Origin: Labia minor
Taxonomy: Eukaryota; Arthropoda; Insecta; Dermaptera; Spongiphoridae
NCBI GenBank assembly: GCA_963082975.1
Contig: OY720350.1
Coordinates: 24,275,875-24,339,874 of the forward strand
Direction: 5' to 3'
DNA: 64,000 nucleotides
Position 1 is the stretch's first letter. Every line of letters begins with the position of its first letter. Both the position numbers and the translations under genes were made by a program. The notes beneath the pieces were generated by a model, which saw only the letters and a program-made list of their open reading frames with translations, made no database searches and was not told the origin of the DNA. Of this stretch, positions 11,380 through 24,276 are shown in pieces.

Positions 11380-11680
11380 CGACCATCATGTGAAAGTTAG
11401 CAACACCTCTAAACATTAGCCGCTTAATTTAAAAATTATTAAAAAATTTAATTTTTAATGTTTTATTTTTAAATGATACGTATAACTTTTAAATATTATT
11501 ATTATTTATTTTTGTTTATAATAAATATATATACTTCATATGTATTCAATTCAATCCAACAATTTGGATGGTAACAACTTAAAAATTATATATTAAAAAG
11601 AAAACATTCAAATCAATTCAAACCAGAAATTTTGGTGGTAACAACTTAAAAATTATAAATTTAAAACAAATTTATATAAA
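11380..11680. repeat. Duplicated 5' flank of C, with an internal repeat
   Basis: Corresponds to 13320-13570 upstream of D, so the duplicated unit included 5' flanking DNA. Within it AATTTGGATGGTAACAACTT occurs twice, once with TTTTGGTGG, giving a short tandem duplication of about 85-90 bp spacing. No coding content. Confidence 0.6.
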
Positions 11681-11754
11681 CTAAAAGAACAAGAGCATCT
11701 TTGTGGCTTCCTTGCTTACATGTCAATTTTGAGATTGAAATGAAAAATTTTTTA

Positions 11755-12194
11755 GTCATTTTCTAGTACAGTATGAATTAATATAAATATCTTTGTAGGT
11801 AAATAAGTATTTTCATTGAAATTTTTTTTCAATATTACACTTTAAAATCTTTTTCTTTCTATAAACTAATAAATGAGAAATTAAATGATTTTTGCGATTT
11901 TTCATCTTAAGATGATTTGATTTTTACACAAAAAAATTTTAATCATTTTTACATACTGACGATAGGAAGAGAAGGTATTATTTTAAAAAAAATAAATTAA
12001 TAAATGTCTTTTTAAAGAATTTTTGATTAATTTTTTTTTACAAAAATTACACTCATAACGCTTCTAACTGGATGAATTAATAAATGTTTATTTAAAGAAT
12101 ATTTTACCACAAATTTTTTTTTACAATATTTACATTAAAGTTTTTCTCTTGTATGTAATAATACAAATATGTATTTAAATGAGATTTAATACAT
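11755..12194 (-). pseudogene. Decayed trailing fingers of gene D
   Basis: Minus-strand finger phrases (TTACAAAAATTACACTC, TGAATTAATAAATG, AAATTTTTTTTTACAATATTTAC) continue downstream of D but are split by frameshifts and stops. Ancestral D was therefore longer by several fingers. An alternative is a separate truncated copy. Confidence 0.7.
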
Positions 12195-13239
12195 TTAATG
12201 AATACATTTAAAAGGCTTTTCCTTTGTATGAATTAATACATGTTTATTCAAATTGTTTTTTCGATTAAATTTCTTTTTACAAAAATTACATTCAAAGGGC
12301 TTTTCTCCTGTATGAATTAATACATGATAATTTAATGTAGATTTTTGATTAAATTTCTTTTTACAAAAATTACATTCAAATGGCTTTTCGCCCGTATGGA
12401 TAAATAAATGATTAATTAAATGAATTTTTAAAGAAAATTTTCTTTTACAATAATTACATTCAAAAGGTTTTTCACCAGTATGAATTAATAAATGTCTTTT
12501 TAAAATAGAATTTTGATTAAATTTCTTTTTACAAAAATTACATTCATAGGGTTTTTCGCCCGTATGAATAAATAAATGTTTAATTAAATGAATTTTTAAA
12601 GAAAATTTTTTTTTACAATAATTACATTCAAATGGTTTTTCACCAGTATGAAATAATAAATGTCTTTTTAAAACAGCATTTTGATTAAATTTTTTTTTAC
12701 AAAAATTACATTCAAAAGGCATTTCCCTTGAATGGGTTATCAAATGAGCATTTAAATAAGGTTTTCGCTTAAATTTCTTGTTACAATAACTACATTCGAA
12801 ATTCGTTTTATACGAATTAGATGAATTATTTTCAAGTTTTTCGTTAATGTTTGAATCAGCATATTCTTCATGTTTTTCGTCTTTACTGCTTTCCTTGGAA
12901 TATTTTTCTATATCCTTTTTCAGTTTTATTTTATTCTTTATAATTGAAAATATTTCTTTATGAACACATTTTTTTATATGTTTAGATAAAAATTCATGAT
13001 TTATAAAATTTGAATGACAATTCTGACAAGGATATAAAGGACCTAAAACAATATTCCCGTTTTAATTGATTTAGAGCTTCTTAAAACTATTTAAAACTCT
13101 ACAAATCTTAATTCAGAATTTTATGATTACAAATTAAATTTCAAAAAATAATTTTTGTGGAAATTAATAATATAGTTGAACATTTAAACTTACCTATATA
13201 TATTGGATATTTTCTGTCTTCTTGTAAAAACCAATCCAT
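12195..13239 (-). CDS. C2H2 zinc-finger protein, gene D
   Basis: The two-exon model gives about 297 residues. Exon 1 (13239-13194) encodes MDWFLQEDRKYPIYI. The intron is 13193-13043 (151 bp, GT/AG). Exon 2 is 13042-12195 and is open throughout, with no ATG needed near 12743. It encodes GPLYPCQNCHSNF..H....C, a C2HC head finger, a linker rich in Lys, Glu and Asn, and seven C2H2 fingers. A partial eighth (KEKPFKCIH) is cut by the stop. The first finger is CSYCNKKFKRKPYLNAHLITH. Alternating NQNSILKRH and SLKIHLI.H helices suggest that a two-finger block was duplicated. It is likely a nuclear DNA-binding protein, and C is the closest relative. Confidence 0.85.
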
Positions 13240-13640
13240 TTTATGTTAATTAATAATTAAAGACAATAATTTATATAAAAGTAGTAAATAAGTCCTATAA
13301 AGTTTTAAATCTTTGTAATGACATTCAAATGAAAACAACCAAATAATCATGTTTTGGTTAGCAGCGCCTTTAAACATTAGCCGCTTTTTTTTAAAAATTA
13401 TTAAATAAATTTGATTTTTAAATGTTTTATTTTTAAATGATTTGTATAATTTTTAAATATTATTAATATTTATTTTTTATTTTTATAATAAATATATTTA
13501 CTTCATACGAATTCAATTCAATTCAACAATTTGGATGGTAACAACTTCAAAATTATAAAATTATATATTAAAAAAGAAAACAAAATAAACTGAAATGACT
13601 GACAAAAAAATGAGAAAATTTAGAGCAACAAGAGCATCAT
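13240..13640. promoter_or_regulatory. Conserved upstream region of gene D
   Basis: Read on the minus strand, TTTGGTTGTTTTCATTTGAATG followed by an AAACTTTATAG-like stretch also lies upstream of B and C. This is likely the shared 5' flank including the core promoter. No start site can be fixed from sequence alone. Confidence 0.45.
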
Positions 13641-14060
13641 TGTATTGTGTGAATCACTTTCTTCATCAAATTGTTCTCCGAGATGGTTTTCCTTCGAATA
13701 GTATTATAACCTTTTTCAGTTTTATTTAATAAATTTACAATTCAGGGATTCCCAATTTTTTCTATGTGGACTTTTTTAAGCCCATGAGATCATTTTTTCT
13801 ATATCTTCAATTATAATATTCGTGTCGGAATACCCTTTTGATTTGATTTCACGATTTCCTAATCTGATAAATATGTGCTACAATGTTCTAATCATGGTTT
13901 ACCTAATTTGCAATATGTATCTATTCGGATAATATTTACAGCACCTCCTGAATCAACTAAAAAGTTAAAAGTTAAATCGTTGAAACCAAAAACGACAATT
14001 GGGATATGACGGAGCAAAATACCATAAGTTTCTGAAAGTGTTAGACAGGTTTTTACATTG
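13641..14060 (-). mobile_element. Ty3-type LTR element fossil (protease region)
   Basis: A minus-strand segment resembles a retropepsin, with the DSG active-site type motif in a hydrophobic context (FLVDSGGAVNII). It is a broken, isolated scrap. No LTRs and no RT or integrase are visible next to it, and it looks old. Confidence 0.45.
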
Positions 14061-14149
14061 CTCTACATAAAATAACAGTTTTTCATTTAATATTATTGAC
14101 TTGTTTAGTGTATATAAAGGAAAATCATAAAACGTTCATAATTACATTT

Positions 14150-14300
14150 TCGTCATGCAGATGTCTACCGACGTCAACTGAACAAATTGAACGGCCAATT
14201 GTTGCAAAACAAAACCAGCAATATCGAGTAACAGACGCAAAGTCATTCTTTTGAATGACAATCCATCAGCAAATATTTATCCTGAGGAATATTTACACCA
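14150..14300 (+). mobile_element. Mariner transposase scrap
   Basis: Codes in part for YRRQLNKLNGQLLQNK, and in another frame VILLNDN. These resemble the mariner stretch that ends in the second catalytic Asp (LLHDNARPH in intact families). Frames are broken and no terminal repeats were found. Confidence 0.45.
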
Positions 14301-15084
14301 AAGATTTAAATTAAACTAAATTTGCCAACTCTCATATATTATATATAATTGTAATCAATCATAAAGATATTATTTTAAATTACAATTACATAAATATTTA
14401 TAGTAATAATAAATTTTAATACTGACATAATTATAACTCTCATTGGATTCATGTTTGAATATTTTCCCATCTCTTCCGCCATTTTTCACAATCTAACTGA
14501 GTTTATTAACTATATATTTCTTTCTTAATTATATATATATATATATATAATTAATACGTTTCGAATGATGATCAATAGACAAATGTCAGATGGATTTTAA
14601 TGATTTGTTATTTCCTTATATATAAGAGAGGGTCCGAACCTGAATCCCTTGAATTTTCTTTAAGTCTTGGTGCATTTGTCGAATCATTCTAATTAATAAT
14701 TTTAAATATCGATATCTTGATTCATAAAATTAATAAGAGGGAGTGAAGGAATAGAAAGAAAGAGAGAGGTATAACGTAAAAAAAAACTTTTGAAGGTAGT
14801 TTAGATTAATGGAACTAGATTTATTCTACTTGAATTTATATGTTTTTTGCGACTGGTATGTAAGTATATATTAATAAACCAGCTGAATTTTGTTATTAGG
14901 TTTGAAGTTCCTAGACCCCATTTATTTACATTTGAAATCTACATTGATAAAAGAGAAACATGTGACGCCAAATTTTATTATTTAAAAAATATTTTATAAC
15001 TAATTTTCATTTATATAAATCATTTCTTAATAATAAAAAGATAATATACCAATATTTTTTTTAAATATAAGTAATTTAATATTA
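14301..15084. other. AT-rich spacer
   Basis: A (TA)n run lies at 14529-14548. No gene or transposon end is recognised. Confidence 0.55.
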
Positions 15085-15235
15085 AATATGTAGGCTCTGT
15101 AATCACGAAGGATACTAATATTCAAGAAGAAATTAAATAGAGGTTTCAATCGGGTAACTTCTGTTATCATCATAGACTATTTATATCATGCAGTAAAGGG
15201 CTTATCTTGTCAAAACTAGAGGGTAATATTTCCCG
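15085..15235 (+). mobile_element. LINE fragment
   Basis: VGSVITKDTNIQEEIK, a stop, then RFQSGN.CYH matches the YLGSVITKDNNIREEFKSRLKSG.ACYHAVK segment of the minus-strand LINE copies at 62.8 kb. It is a short, broken fragment on the plus strand. Confidence 0.65.
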
Positions 15236-15502
15236 GATTATTTTAAAATTTTAAAAAATACTAAATTTGGGGTAGAAATTGTAAAAGTTTTACTAAAAAG
15301 TTAAATAAATGTTATTTTTGAAAAAAAAATAAAATAAATTTAATTCAAAAATAAAAAAAATACAGTAAGATATAATACATAATAATCAAAATGTATAATA
15401 AACATAATTATAAAAAAAATATATAATAAAATATAATAAATAAAATAAAATATATATAAAAATATTATATAAATAAATAAGTTGACCTGTGGCCAGGTCC
15501 GA

Positions 15503-16687
15503 ACCGACCGACGGTTTGAAATAAATTAATTTCCAGCTACAGAAACAATTTCAAATAATTTTAATATATCTATTAATTTAATAAAAAACAGATATGGATA
15601 TAACATAAATATTTTTAATTTTATTTTATTTATAATATATAAGTAGTAGCTGGCTGTGATGTCATGAATGGCTGGATGACGTCATATAATTTTAATTAAG
15701 AAAAAACTAATAAAGATGATTTTTCTCGAGTATAAAACCAATACAAAGTGAATGATTCGTGATGATATGTAAAAAATCTCCTCATGTGAAATTTGATGCG
15801 AAAATAACCCTTACCTTCCTATCGTCGATCGCTAATACTACCACTTCCGGTTTCCGGATTTGCACCAAATGTTGATCAATTCATCCTACTGATGCATTAA
15901 GTAAATATACCAAATTTCATCAAAATCCGTTGAGCCGTTCAAGCTGTACAGACCAGGCTGTGACGTCATGAGTGGCTGGATGACGTCATATAATTTTAAA
16001 TTAAGAAAAAAACTAATAAAGATGATTTTTCTCGAGAATAAAACCAATACAAAGTGCATGATTCGTGGTGATATGTAAAAAATCTCCTTATGTGAAATTT
16101 GATGCGAAAATAACCCTTACCTTCCTATCGTCGATCGCTAATACTACCACTTCCGGTTTCCGGATTTGCACCAAATGTTGATCAATTCATCCTACTGATG
16201 CATTAAGTAAATATACCAAATTTCATCAAAATCCGTTGAGCCGTTCAAGCTGTACAGACCAGGCTGTGACGTTATGAATGGCTGGATGACGTCATATAAT
16301 TTTAAATTAAGAAAAAAACTAATAAAGAATAAAACCAATACAAAGTGCATGATTCGTGGTGATATGTAAAAAATCTCCTTATGTGAAATTTGATGCGAAA
16401 ATAACCCTTACCTTCCTATCGTCGATCGCTAATACTACCACTTCCGGTTTCCGGATTTGCACCAAAAGTTGATCAATTCATCCTACTGATGCATTAAGTA
16501 AATATACCAAATTTCATCAAAATCCGTTGAGCCGTTCAGGCTGTACACATCTATACGGACGGACAGACATCATGCTAAAAATACTTTTTTCTGTTTAGAA
16601 AATGCATGATTCGTGGAGATATGTAAAAAATCTCCACATGTGAAATTTGGTGTGAAAATAATACCTCCCTTACTATCGTCGGTCGGT
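15503..16687. repeat. Dispersed element with ACCGACCGA / TCGGTCGGT ends
   Basis: The left end ACCGACCGAC and right end GTCGGTCGGT are inverted. Shorter relatives lie at 28.0-28.44 kb and 37.83-38.01 kb, and tails only (CTATCGTCGGTCGGTAA) at 51.36, 56.93, 58.33 and 60.8 kb. Shared internal phrases include GGACGGACAGACATCATG and GATTCGTGGAGATATGTAAAA. It is non-coding, and its superfamily is not clear. Confidence 0.6.
15652..16550. repeat. Three tandem copies of a ~305-bp unit
   Basis: Units start at 15652, 15956 and 16262, each with GGCTGTGA(T/C)GT.ATGA.TGG. They are nearly identical through the CCACTTCCGGTTTCCGG and AAATCCGTTGAGCCGTTC phrases. The third has lost about 16 bp near GATGATTTTTCTCGAG. 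The array lies inside the ACCGACCGA element. Confidence 0.9.
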
Positions 16688-16689
16688 AA

Positions 16690-17945
16690 TAGGCAGTTGT
16701 TTTCTTTGATTCTAACATAGTCTGCGAAATTATTATATTATTAATTTCTATTAATTTAAATATTTAAAATAATTTACTTAGAATTATTTTTTAATAAAAA
16801 GACAGTAAAGTGTGGATAAAAAATATAATGAAATTTCCCCATCTACTCCTAGTATTTCAAATAAATATCGGTTTGATCGAAACTTAAACACTAAGGGTTT
16901 ACCCCTTAAATAAAGACAACCACCTTTATTTTTATTTAAGTATTATTTATTTTTAATTTTTATAAAGATTTTATGAAAATAATAAATATTATTTATTAAT
17001 TTTCTCCCAATATCTGCCTTCCCTAGAAATTGCTTTGTTTAGAATTTTATAGAATTTTTAATCTATTCAATTAATTTTAAGTCTAAATTTAAGCAATTTA
17101 TGATGAAATAAACTGTTTATTAACTACTTATATTGTTTTAACTACTTTCTATAATACTACTTTATAAAAAATTTCATACTTTTGTTTTATCCGAAATGAA
17201 TAATTAATTTTATTGTAGTTAAAAATTTACATAACATGACTTTGACACTTGTAAATATAACAAATTTATTATGTGTATATATGTAATATATGTATAAACT
17301 ATATAATATCACTGACAAATATTCAAATCGTATTTATATCTAAAAAGAGACCAGATTATTATTTTTCTTTGACTGGGCTAAAATCTGTCAAAAGTCGATT
17401 TATTATCAATAAAATTAAACCACACAAAAACTTTTAATTGATGTAGCAATATAAAACAGGTTCCCTCAGTGATAAGCCACCGAGAAAATCTTAATAAATT
17501 TTTTATTCCCTTTCGCCGCATTAATTTCAGTGCTATTCTTAGACACTACTTTCTTCATTCCTCCACCCTTAATCTTCCAATTGATACCTTATTAACTCAT
17601 AAAACCTGTTTTGTTTCAACCTCTTTATCCTATTAGTGATTTTAAATTATTTTGATAAAAGTGACATATATTATGTATTTAGATAAAAATGAAAATAAAA
17701 AAAAATATTGGTCAACTTATGTTATTCATCTTAAATATTTTTTGTTTTTTGATTAATTAACTGAAATTAGAAAATCTTTTTTATAAGAAATAATTATTTA
17801 ATCAATTTTCGTAATAACATATATAGTAAATACGTATATATTATAAATCTAGGTGCAATTTTTTAATTTATAATCACTATATCAATCTTGCTGTTCTCTC
17901 TCTGACTGATTTATAAAGTTTTCTTTACAAATTTTATTATTTTTA
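16690..17945. other. AT-rich spacer, no gene seen
   Basis: No ORF of note and no repeat end recognised. Confidence 0.6.
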
Positions 17946-17948
17946 CTT

Positions 17949-18062
17949 TTTACTATCTCGCCAGAGATAGTATTGCGATCACGAAAATTTTCGATGTTAA
18001 GATTTTGATGTTTTTATACGTTTTGAAGGTTCCTGAATCATTTTCACTAAGGTTGAGAAAAA

Positions 18063-18110
<48 letters not shown>

Positions 18111-18265
18111 ACCAAGATTACGCAAAAACGGTTTGAGCTAGAATGATGAAATTTGGTACATGCGCATTATTCAAAATTCGTAGTTTTCTATCAACTTTTG
18201 AGAAATGTAGCTCAACCGGAAGAGGGTCATTACTCACAACCTTTTGATTTTTTTTCCTCTAAAGT
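17949..18265. repeat. Dispersed repeat headed by ACTATCTC hairpin, with (GT)n
   Basis: ACTATCTCGCCAGAGATAGT is a perfect 8-bp stem with a 4-nt loop, followed by ATTGCGATCACGAAAATTTT. The same 70 bp recurs at 39926-40000. A (GT)n run of about 38 bp at 18065-18102 and a TE-like phrase (TGATGAAATTTGGTACATGCG) follow. Confidence 0.6.
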
Positions 18266-18284
18266 GACCGTAAAAATAAAGATA

Positions 18285-18545
18285 TATGTTTGATAATTTT
18301 TCACATGATTAAAAATTGTATAAAACTTCTATATATAGAATTTCAGCTTGATTTATTTGCTGCAAGTACCAGAATTAATTTTTTAATACTGCAAATCTCA
18401 CGCGCCAACATGGTGCCATCAACAAAGAGCCAAACATGCGCTGGTTTAATAAATATTATTTATTAATTTTAATTTATAATTTATAATTAATTAAATTTAA
18501 TTTAAATATAATATATTATGTTATTTATTCCAAATGAAATTGCGA
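18285..18545. repeat. Diverged copy of the spacer repeat at 50.7/57.6/60.1 kb
   Basis: TTTCACATG.TTAAAAATTG, TATAGAATTTCAGCTTG and CTGGTTTAATAAATA match blocks upstream of genes F, G and H. This shows that those spacers contain a dispersed repeat and not only locally duplicated DNA. Confidence 0.65.
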
Positions 18546-18840
18546 GATAGTCGAGTGGAGACACTAATTTCTTAAATTATCTTTTAATTTTCTAGTAGCT
18601 GTGCTAGGCTTTCTGTTCTCACCCACAAGTCAATTACTTATATAAATTTTAAATTAAAACAAAAAAAAAAATAATACAAAAAAAATAATTAAAAAATAAA
18701 ATTTTATTTATTATTTTATATTTCTTAATAATATACTTTTGCAATTCTATGCCTATAATGTTTGTAATTTATTCTTGTGATATTGTTATTTAGATTACAA
18801 AATCAAAATTAATACAAAATTTAATTTAATCTATCTTTAA

Positions 18841-19602
18841 TCTATATATATAAAAGGCAATGTCTGTGTGTGTGTGTGTGTGTGTGTCTGTCAAATACTC
18901 AAAAACTACCCGTCCGATTGCGGTGAAACTTTCAGGGATTGTTGTGGGTATCCCAGGGAAGGTTTTAGTGTAGTTAAATCCAAAATTAATTTATCCAAAA
19001 TTAATTTAATTAGTAATATTTTGGTAAAAGTCTATAGTGTCACAAAACTATCGACAGATGGCGCTACATAAAAACTTAAACATTCAAATATTTTTAATTT
19101 AAATGTATATATGTGACGTCACAGTTACCGCCTTTTAGATATATATCTATTCTTAAAATAAAATTAAAAATATTTATATTATATTCATATATATGTAAAA
19201 TAATAATTATATTATTTTAATATTCCTATAAGTTGGTAACACAATTTATTATTATTATGAATTATTTATAATTTATAAGTAATTAATATTAATAATTGGT
19301 ATTAATAAATAAATAATATTAATTATATTAACTTAATATTTCTAACTTTGTATTACAATAATGAGACGGAATTGTTGTGTGTTAAGGTTAGGTACTAGGA
19401 AAATTTGTTGTTGATTAAATTAAAATATATTTTCCAAGAAAAAAAAATATATCTTATCTACTTATACTGATTGAAACAAAATGGATGAAAACCTTTTACA
19501 TACAGACTTTTTCAACCAAATACTATGTATCACTCGGGGGTACAGGGGGCGGAGCCCCCGTCTAGGTGTGAAGAGCGCCTGGAAGGCGCTCGGAGCAGCT
19601 AG
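18841..19602 (+). mobile_element. Complete non-autonomous Helitron (762 bp)
   Basis: The 5' end is TCTATATATATAAAAGGC after A. The 3' end has hairpin GAGCGCC-TGGAA-GGCGCTC, then GGAGCAGCTAG followed by T, so it sits between A and T as Helitrons do. It contains a (TG)n run and the typical subterminal phrase CGTCCGATTGCGGTGAAAC. No Rep/helicase coding is present. The 67-residue ORF at 18868 is repeat sequence. Confidence 0.88.
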
Positions 19603-19604
19603 TG

Positions 19605-20716
19605 AATAATAAATTAATAAAAAATAAAATAAAAATAGTATTATTTATTAAAAAAAAACTTACGCACTAGTTATAACATATATAGATAATTTTTTATTTA
19701 TTTTATCAAAGTAATTTATTATTGTTCTTAATGTTAATTGGATTAATTAATAAATATTTACCTGGCACTGTAAACAAACTAAAACTTTTCCTTTCAAATA
19801 CTAACCTATATGCTTATTATAATGGTTGAAATGAATTCGTAGAATTCATTAGATCTATTGAGAAGTAAATATAAAATTAACTTTCATCACACACATTTAA
19901 ATCGATATCTTAATTTAATTGATAAAAAGATCATTCTTATTATCTAATTAACATTTTTAGATCGTGATGATGATCCTTTTAAAGAGATGAGATAAAAAAT
20001 ATGAGATATGTTCTGTTCTAGGAACTATTAATAGTAAAATATTTTAAAAAGAAATAAAGGATTGATAGGTGAATGAGGAATGAATAGCAAAAAAATAAAG
20101 AATAGAACCTAGTTATTATTAAGTTAGTAAAAGATTTAAAATATATGCTCTTTTACTTTTAGATAAAATTAATAATTATTTCTTGGAAATATAAATTATA
20201 GTAAATGTTTTATTTCTTTTGAAATTAATATAAAGTACAATATTGATTTCTTTAATAGTTTTATTACTTTTTAGCGTGGTACCTTTCTCAACAGCATTAT
20301 ATATAAATTAAAATTAGAAAAACTAATTTTTAATACCAATTTAATTTTAAATGATTGACAGGTTTCTGTTTTTATGATATTAAAAATTAATTTCTTAAAT
20401 TGTGATTAACATATTCATGCTGTTGTTGAAGACTGGTGTGTTCTGTTTTTTCCATCATTGTATATAACGTAGATCCTGACAATTCCAAAACTCTTCAAAA
20501 AGAAGCATAATAAAACATTTAAAATGAATAAAATGTAATTGATTAAAGATTTTTTTATTAAACTTTTTTATAATTCAAATAAGATATATATGAATATTGT
20601 CGTATTTTGAAGGCTTAGTATGGGTTGGGTTATAAAAAAAAATGGGTTTAAAATTAATCAATTTAATCTTGAATTTAATTGGGTAACACTCTGGTTAATT
20701 ATGAATAAAAAATAGT
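19605..20716. other. AT-rich spacer
   Basis: No gene, repeat end or RNA gene is visible. Confidence 0.6.
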
Positions 20717-21830
20717 TTGGTGAATCCAGCGACGGTTGATAAGGGAAAAAGTAAAGTTGAATTCATTCCACTAATTTTGGATACTCAAATCATATCAAGG
20801 GTAGATAGGGTAGAAAATGAATTTTCTCAGTATCATCCCATATGTTCAGGAGTCCCTCAAGGCAGCGTTCTTGGGCCTTTCTTATATTCCATATACACTG
20901 CAGATATACCGACAACGCCAGATTCATTTATTGCTTCTTATGCCGATGATACCGCCATTCTCGTCACAAGTACATATCCAGACATAGCTTCAATCATACT
21001 TCAAGAACGACTCGACAACATCCAAAACTGGTTACATCGATGGAGGATTCATGTGAATGAATCTAAATCGAATCATATCACCTTCACTAATAGAAAAGAC
21101 ATATGCCCAACAGTTTATTTAAACTCCAAAATCATCCCCTATACTAACTCTGTAAAGTATCTTGGATTGAACCTCGACTCAAGACTTAGCTGGAAAATTC
21201 ATATAGAAAAAAAAAGAAATGAATTAAATATTAAATATAAAAAAATGTATTGGCTATTAGGAAAAAATTCCCAACTTGAATTAAAATCAAAAGTTTTACT
21301 ATATAAGTCAATGCTTATGCCAATTTGGTCATATACATGTCAAATATGGGGAACTGCTAGCGAATCCAGTATAAGTAAGATTCAAAGAGTGCAATCCAAG
21401 ATACTCAGATGTATAGCAAACGCCCCATGGTACTTTACAAACGAAAGTTTACACAGTGACCTTCTAGTCCCGTCAGTTAGGGAAGTAATTCTTCAAAGAT
21501 TCACAAAGCATACACAAAAACTTGAAAATCATCCATACACATCAGCCATTACTCTCCTGGACAACAGTGAGGTGACCAGAAGGCTCAAGAAGAACCATGT
21601 TCTAGATACTGAAGTACGCTCTTCCTTGAACAATTGGAAAATGAAATTCAAATAGAGAAGTTATCGATGGATAACTTTCCCTTCAAGTGACGTGTGAGTG
21701 TATGAATGAATGTCTGTGAGTGTGTGTATGAATGAAAATCACTTTTATCAAATTTACTAATAATTTTTGTATAAGCTGATTGTAAATAGAAAATAAAATA
21801 AAAAAAAGAATAAAAATCAAGGATTAAATT
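20717..21830 (+). mobile_element. Jockey-like LINE, 3' half with RT ORF
   Basis: The open frame 20717-21655 (312 residues) is the C-terminal part of a non-LTR reverse transcriptase. Residues 45-54 are GVPQGSVLGP (RT block 4) and residues 75-78 are YADD, the catalytic pair. NWLHRW, NESKS and KYLGLNLDSRLSWK follow, then the thumb and a C-terminal region with VQSKILRCIANAPWY. ORF1, the endonuclease and the first RT blocks are missing, so it is a 5'-truncated copy. The remaining frame is unbroken, which suggests a fairly young insertion. An A-rich tail follows at about 21785-21830. The first residues, before about 30, do not look like the family and may be host sequence. Confidence 0.88.
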
Positions 21831-24276
21831 AAGATAAAATTAATATTTAATATCTAATAATAAAAAAAAATTAACATAATTTTAATTGGTATCATAAGAA
21901 ATTATAAAGAGGTAACTGATAATAAAGTAAAGTTATTTATTTAATATTAGATATTAAATCAAGTTTATTAAATTTAGTATTTGATAAGCAATTACAATTT
22001 AATAATAGTCGACCACTTAGCTATGGGCTGGTGACTCTGAAGGCGTGGAAGTCGGCCGTGATGTCTGCTCCTGAATTGAATTCACTTAGGGGTGATTAGA
22101 CTCTCTCCTATCTATTCCGAAGACTGATTAAAATTTGTCCTTACATCCATAAGAAAAACTCTTCATCCCTTCCTTTTCAATAAATCACCCCATCTTGTAC
22201 ACATGTGTTGTCTCTCGCAAATATTCGGACACCACAAGTCATGTAATTTATGAGTTTAAAAAAAAGGAATGAAATATTTTCGCTTCTTCAATTGAAAATA
22301 CTTCTTTTATCTTTTCGTCATTTAGGTCTTTTGTTCATTAAAAGTTTTTAAGAAACATGTCATGAAATTTATTATTATTTATGAGTTTAATTCATGACAA
22401 AAGTTTTCATTTTTTTAATCGAGAACATTTCTTAAATCGTTCACATGTCTTCGACCCAAAATTAAGTCGACGTGAGGATGTCAATGTCTGTTATAAATGT
22501 TAAATGCTAAATTTCTCTAATAAAGGGCATTTTTATGCTTATATATATATAACTTATGTGTTTATGTGTTCATATAAAACTTAAATAAATAATCGGTGTA
22601 CTTTTTTAGTTTTATTTAAATAAAATCGTTCACTATCCCAATAAATATTTCTTGCCATGTTAAAAGTTATTTCTAATTTGTTTTTTTTTCTTATTTTGTT
22701 AAAGAAATAATTTACATTATAAAGAGAGACATTTCGACACCTGATTTCTAATCATTTTTTAAATTCAACTCATTTACATTCGGTTGAAATATTTGATATT
22801 TTATTACTTGGCTATCATTTAAAAAATATGATAAAATTTGAAAACATTTCGAAAAAATAAATAAATAAATGAAATAATATAAATATATTAATGAATATAT
22901 ATACTGTTAATTGATTAATTTTTTTCTCTATTAAAAGTTTTTATTATGATTAAAAGAAAAAAAAATAAATTGAAAGATTTTATGTTAAGGAGTAAATAAA
23001 GAAAAATTGAACTTTATTTATATAATATATATATATTTGAATAAGATGATATTAGAAATCGAGAAAGAAGCTCACAAATTTAGTTTTTAAAGGCGTTTTA
23101 TATCAATTTTCTTTGAAAATTCAATAATACTTTAAATAAATAATATTAACAATCTCTCTATTTATAAATTTAAGAAGTGAGATTTTACTTTAAAAAATTG
23201 ATTTATATGTATTATACTAACTTTTTTTTCAAGAAATAAAACTTTCTCTTTTTTATTTAGTTTAATCAAAATGTCAGATATACAATTTATGAACTATTTA
23301 ATTAAATTCTCTTTAATAATTATAATATCGATTTATTCATTTATTAATAAAAACAATAATTTATTTATTATCCCATCATGATTTTTTTAATTTTGATTTG
23401 AATAAAATATTCATGAATTTTTTTAATTGATTATAATACATATTTTCGTATGTATAATATTAATTTCATTTTTTTTTAAATGAATATATTATAGTTATAT
23501 ATATCTTTTATTTCCTATTTTAAGTCATCTACTATTTTGAATTTAAGATAGTAAGTACATAGTTAGTTATGGGAGGTGTTTATTTTTTAAAAATATTAAT
23601 TGAGAATAATTTAAATTTAACTGGAATGGAAATGATATTTGACATCCATTTAACGCCTCTGGGTGTCTTTTAAAAGATATCTCTTTAGAAATCTTAATAT
23701 AATAGAGGTAGGTTATTAATAAACATTATAAAGAGCGGCGCATTCAAGTCTTCTATTTTCTCTCCTTGTTTCTCCCTATTAAAGAAGGATCAATTTACAG
23801 TTTGTGCTCTGGAATTTTTTTTATTTTAAAACAATTCATAGCTTTTCTAAATGGAAAAACACCATCTAATTGATCGTGGCGAATATCAATTTAAATCTTT
23901 TACACTACTATTTTACTGTCTGATTTGTCTATTACCTTATCCCGTCCGTTAGCTATAATAAAGTACCAATAATCAAAAATAGATTTGAATTAATTTATTT
24001 CTGGTTTGTATTTCAAATATTTTAATATAATAAACACTATTTTTCACAATTCAAATAAATATTCATAAATTTAATTATATCTATAATTATTATATAATTG
24101 TATTTATTTATTTGATTGTTTGTTTTGTTTCTTGATATTGGAAATTTTGAAATTATTGTTATCGAAGTTGAAATATTGAGAACTAAAATAGGGGCTAGAA
24201 CCCGTACAATTTTGGAAAATAATAATTTGGCAATTGACTAACTTCCAGATGATAATATATCTATATATAGATATAT
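21831..24276. other. Long AT-rich spacer
   Basis: A less AT-rich patch at 22010-22240 matches nothing I know. (TA)n runs occur near 22545 and 23023. No gene seen. Confidence 0.55.

Noticed and set aside
12721-12743. Gene D starting at 12743
   Set aside because: The frame is open upstream to the acceptor at 13042 and includes the head finger, and no ATG is present at 12743.
18868-19071. 67-residue ORF starting in (TG)n
   Set aside because: It lies wholly inside a non-autonomous Helitron and encodes microsatellite sequence.
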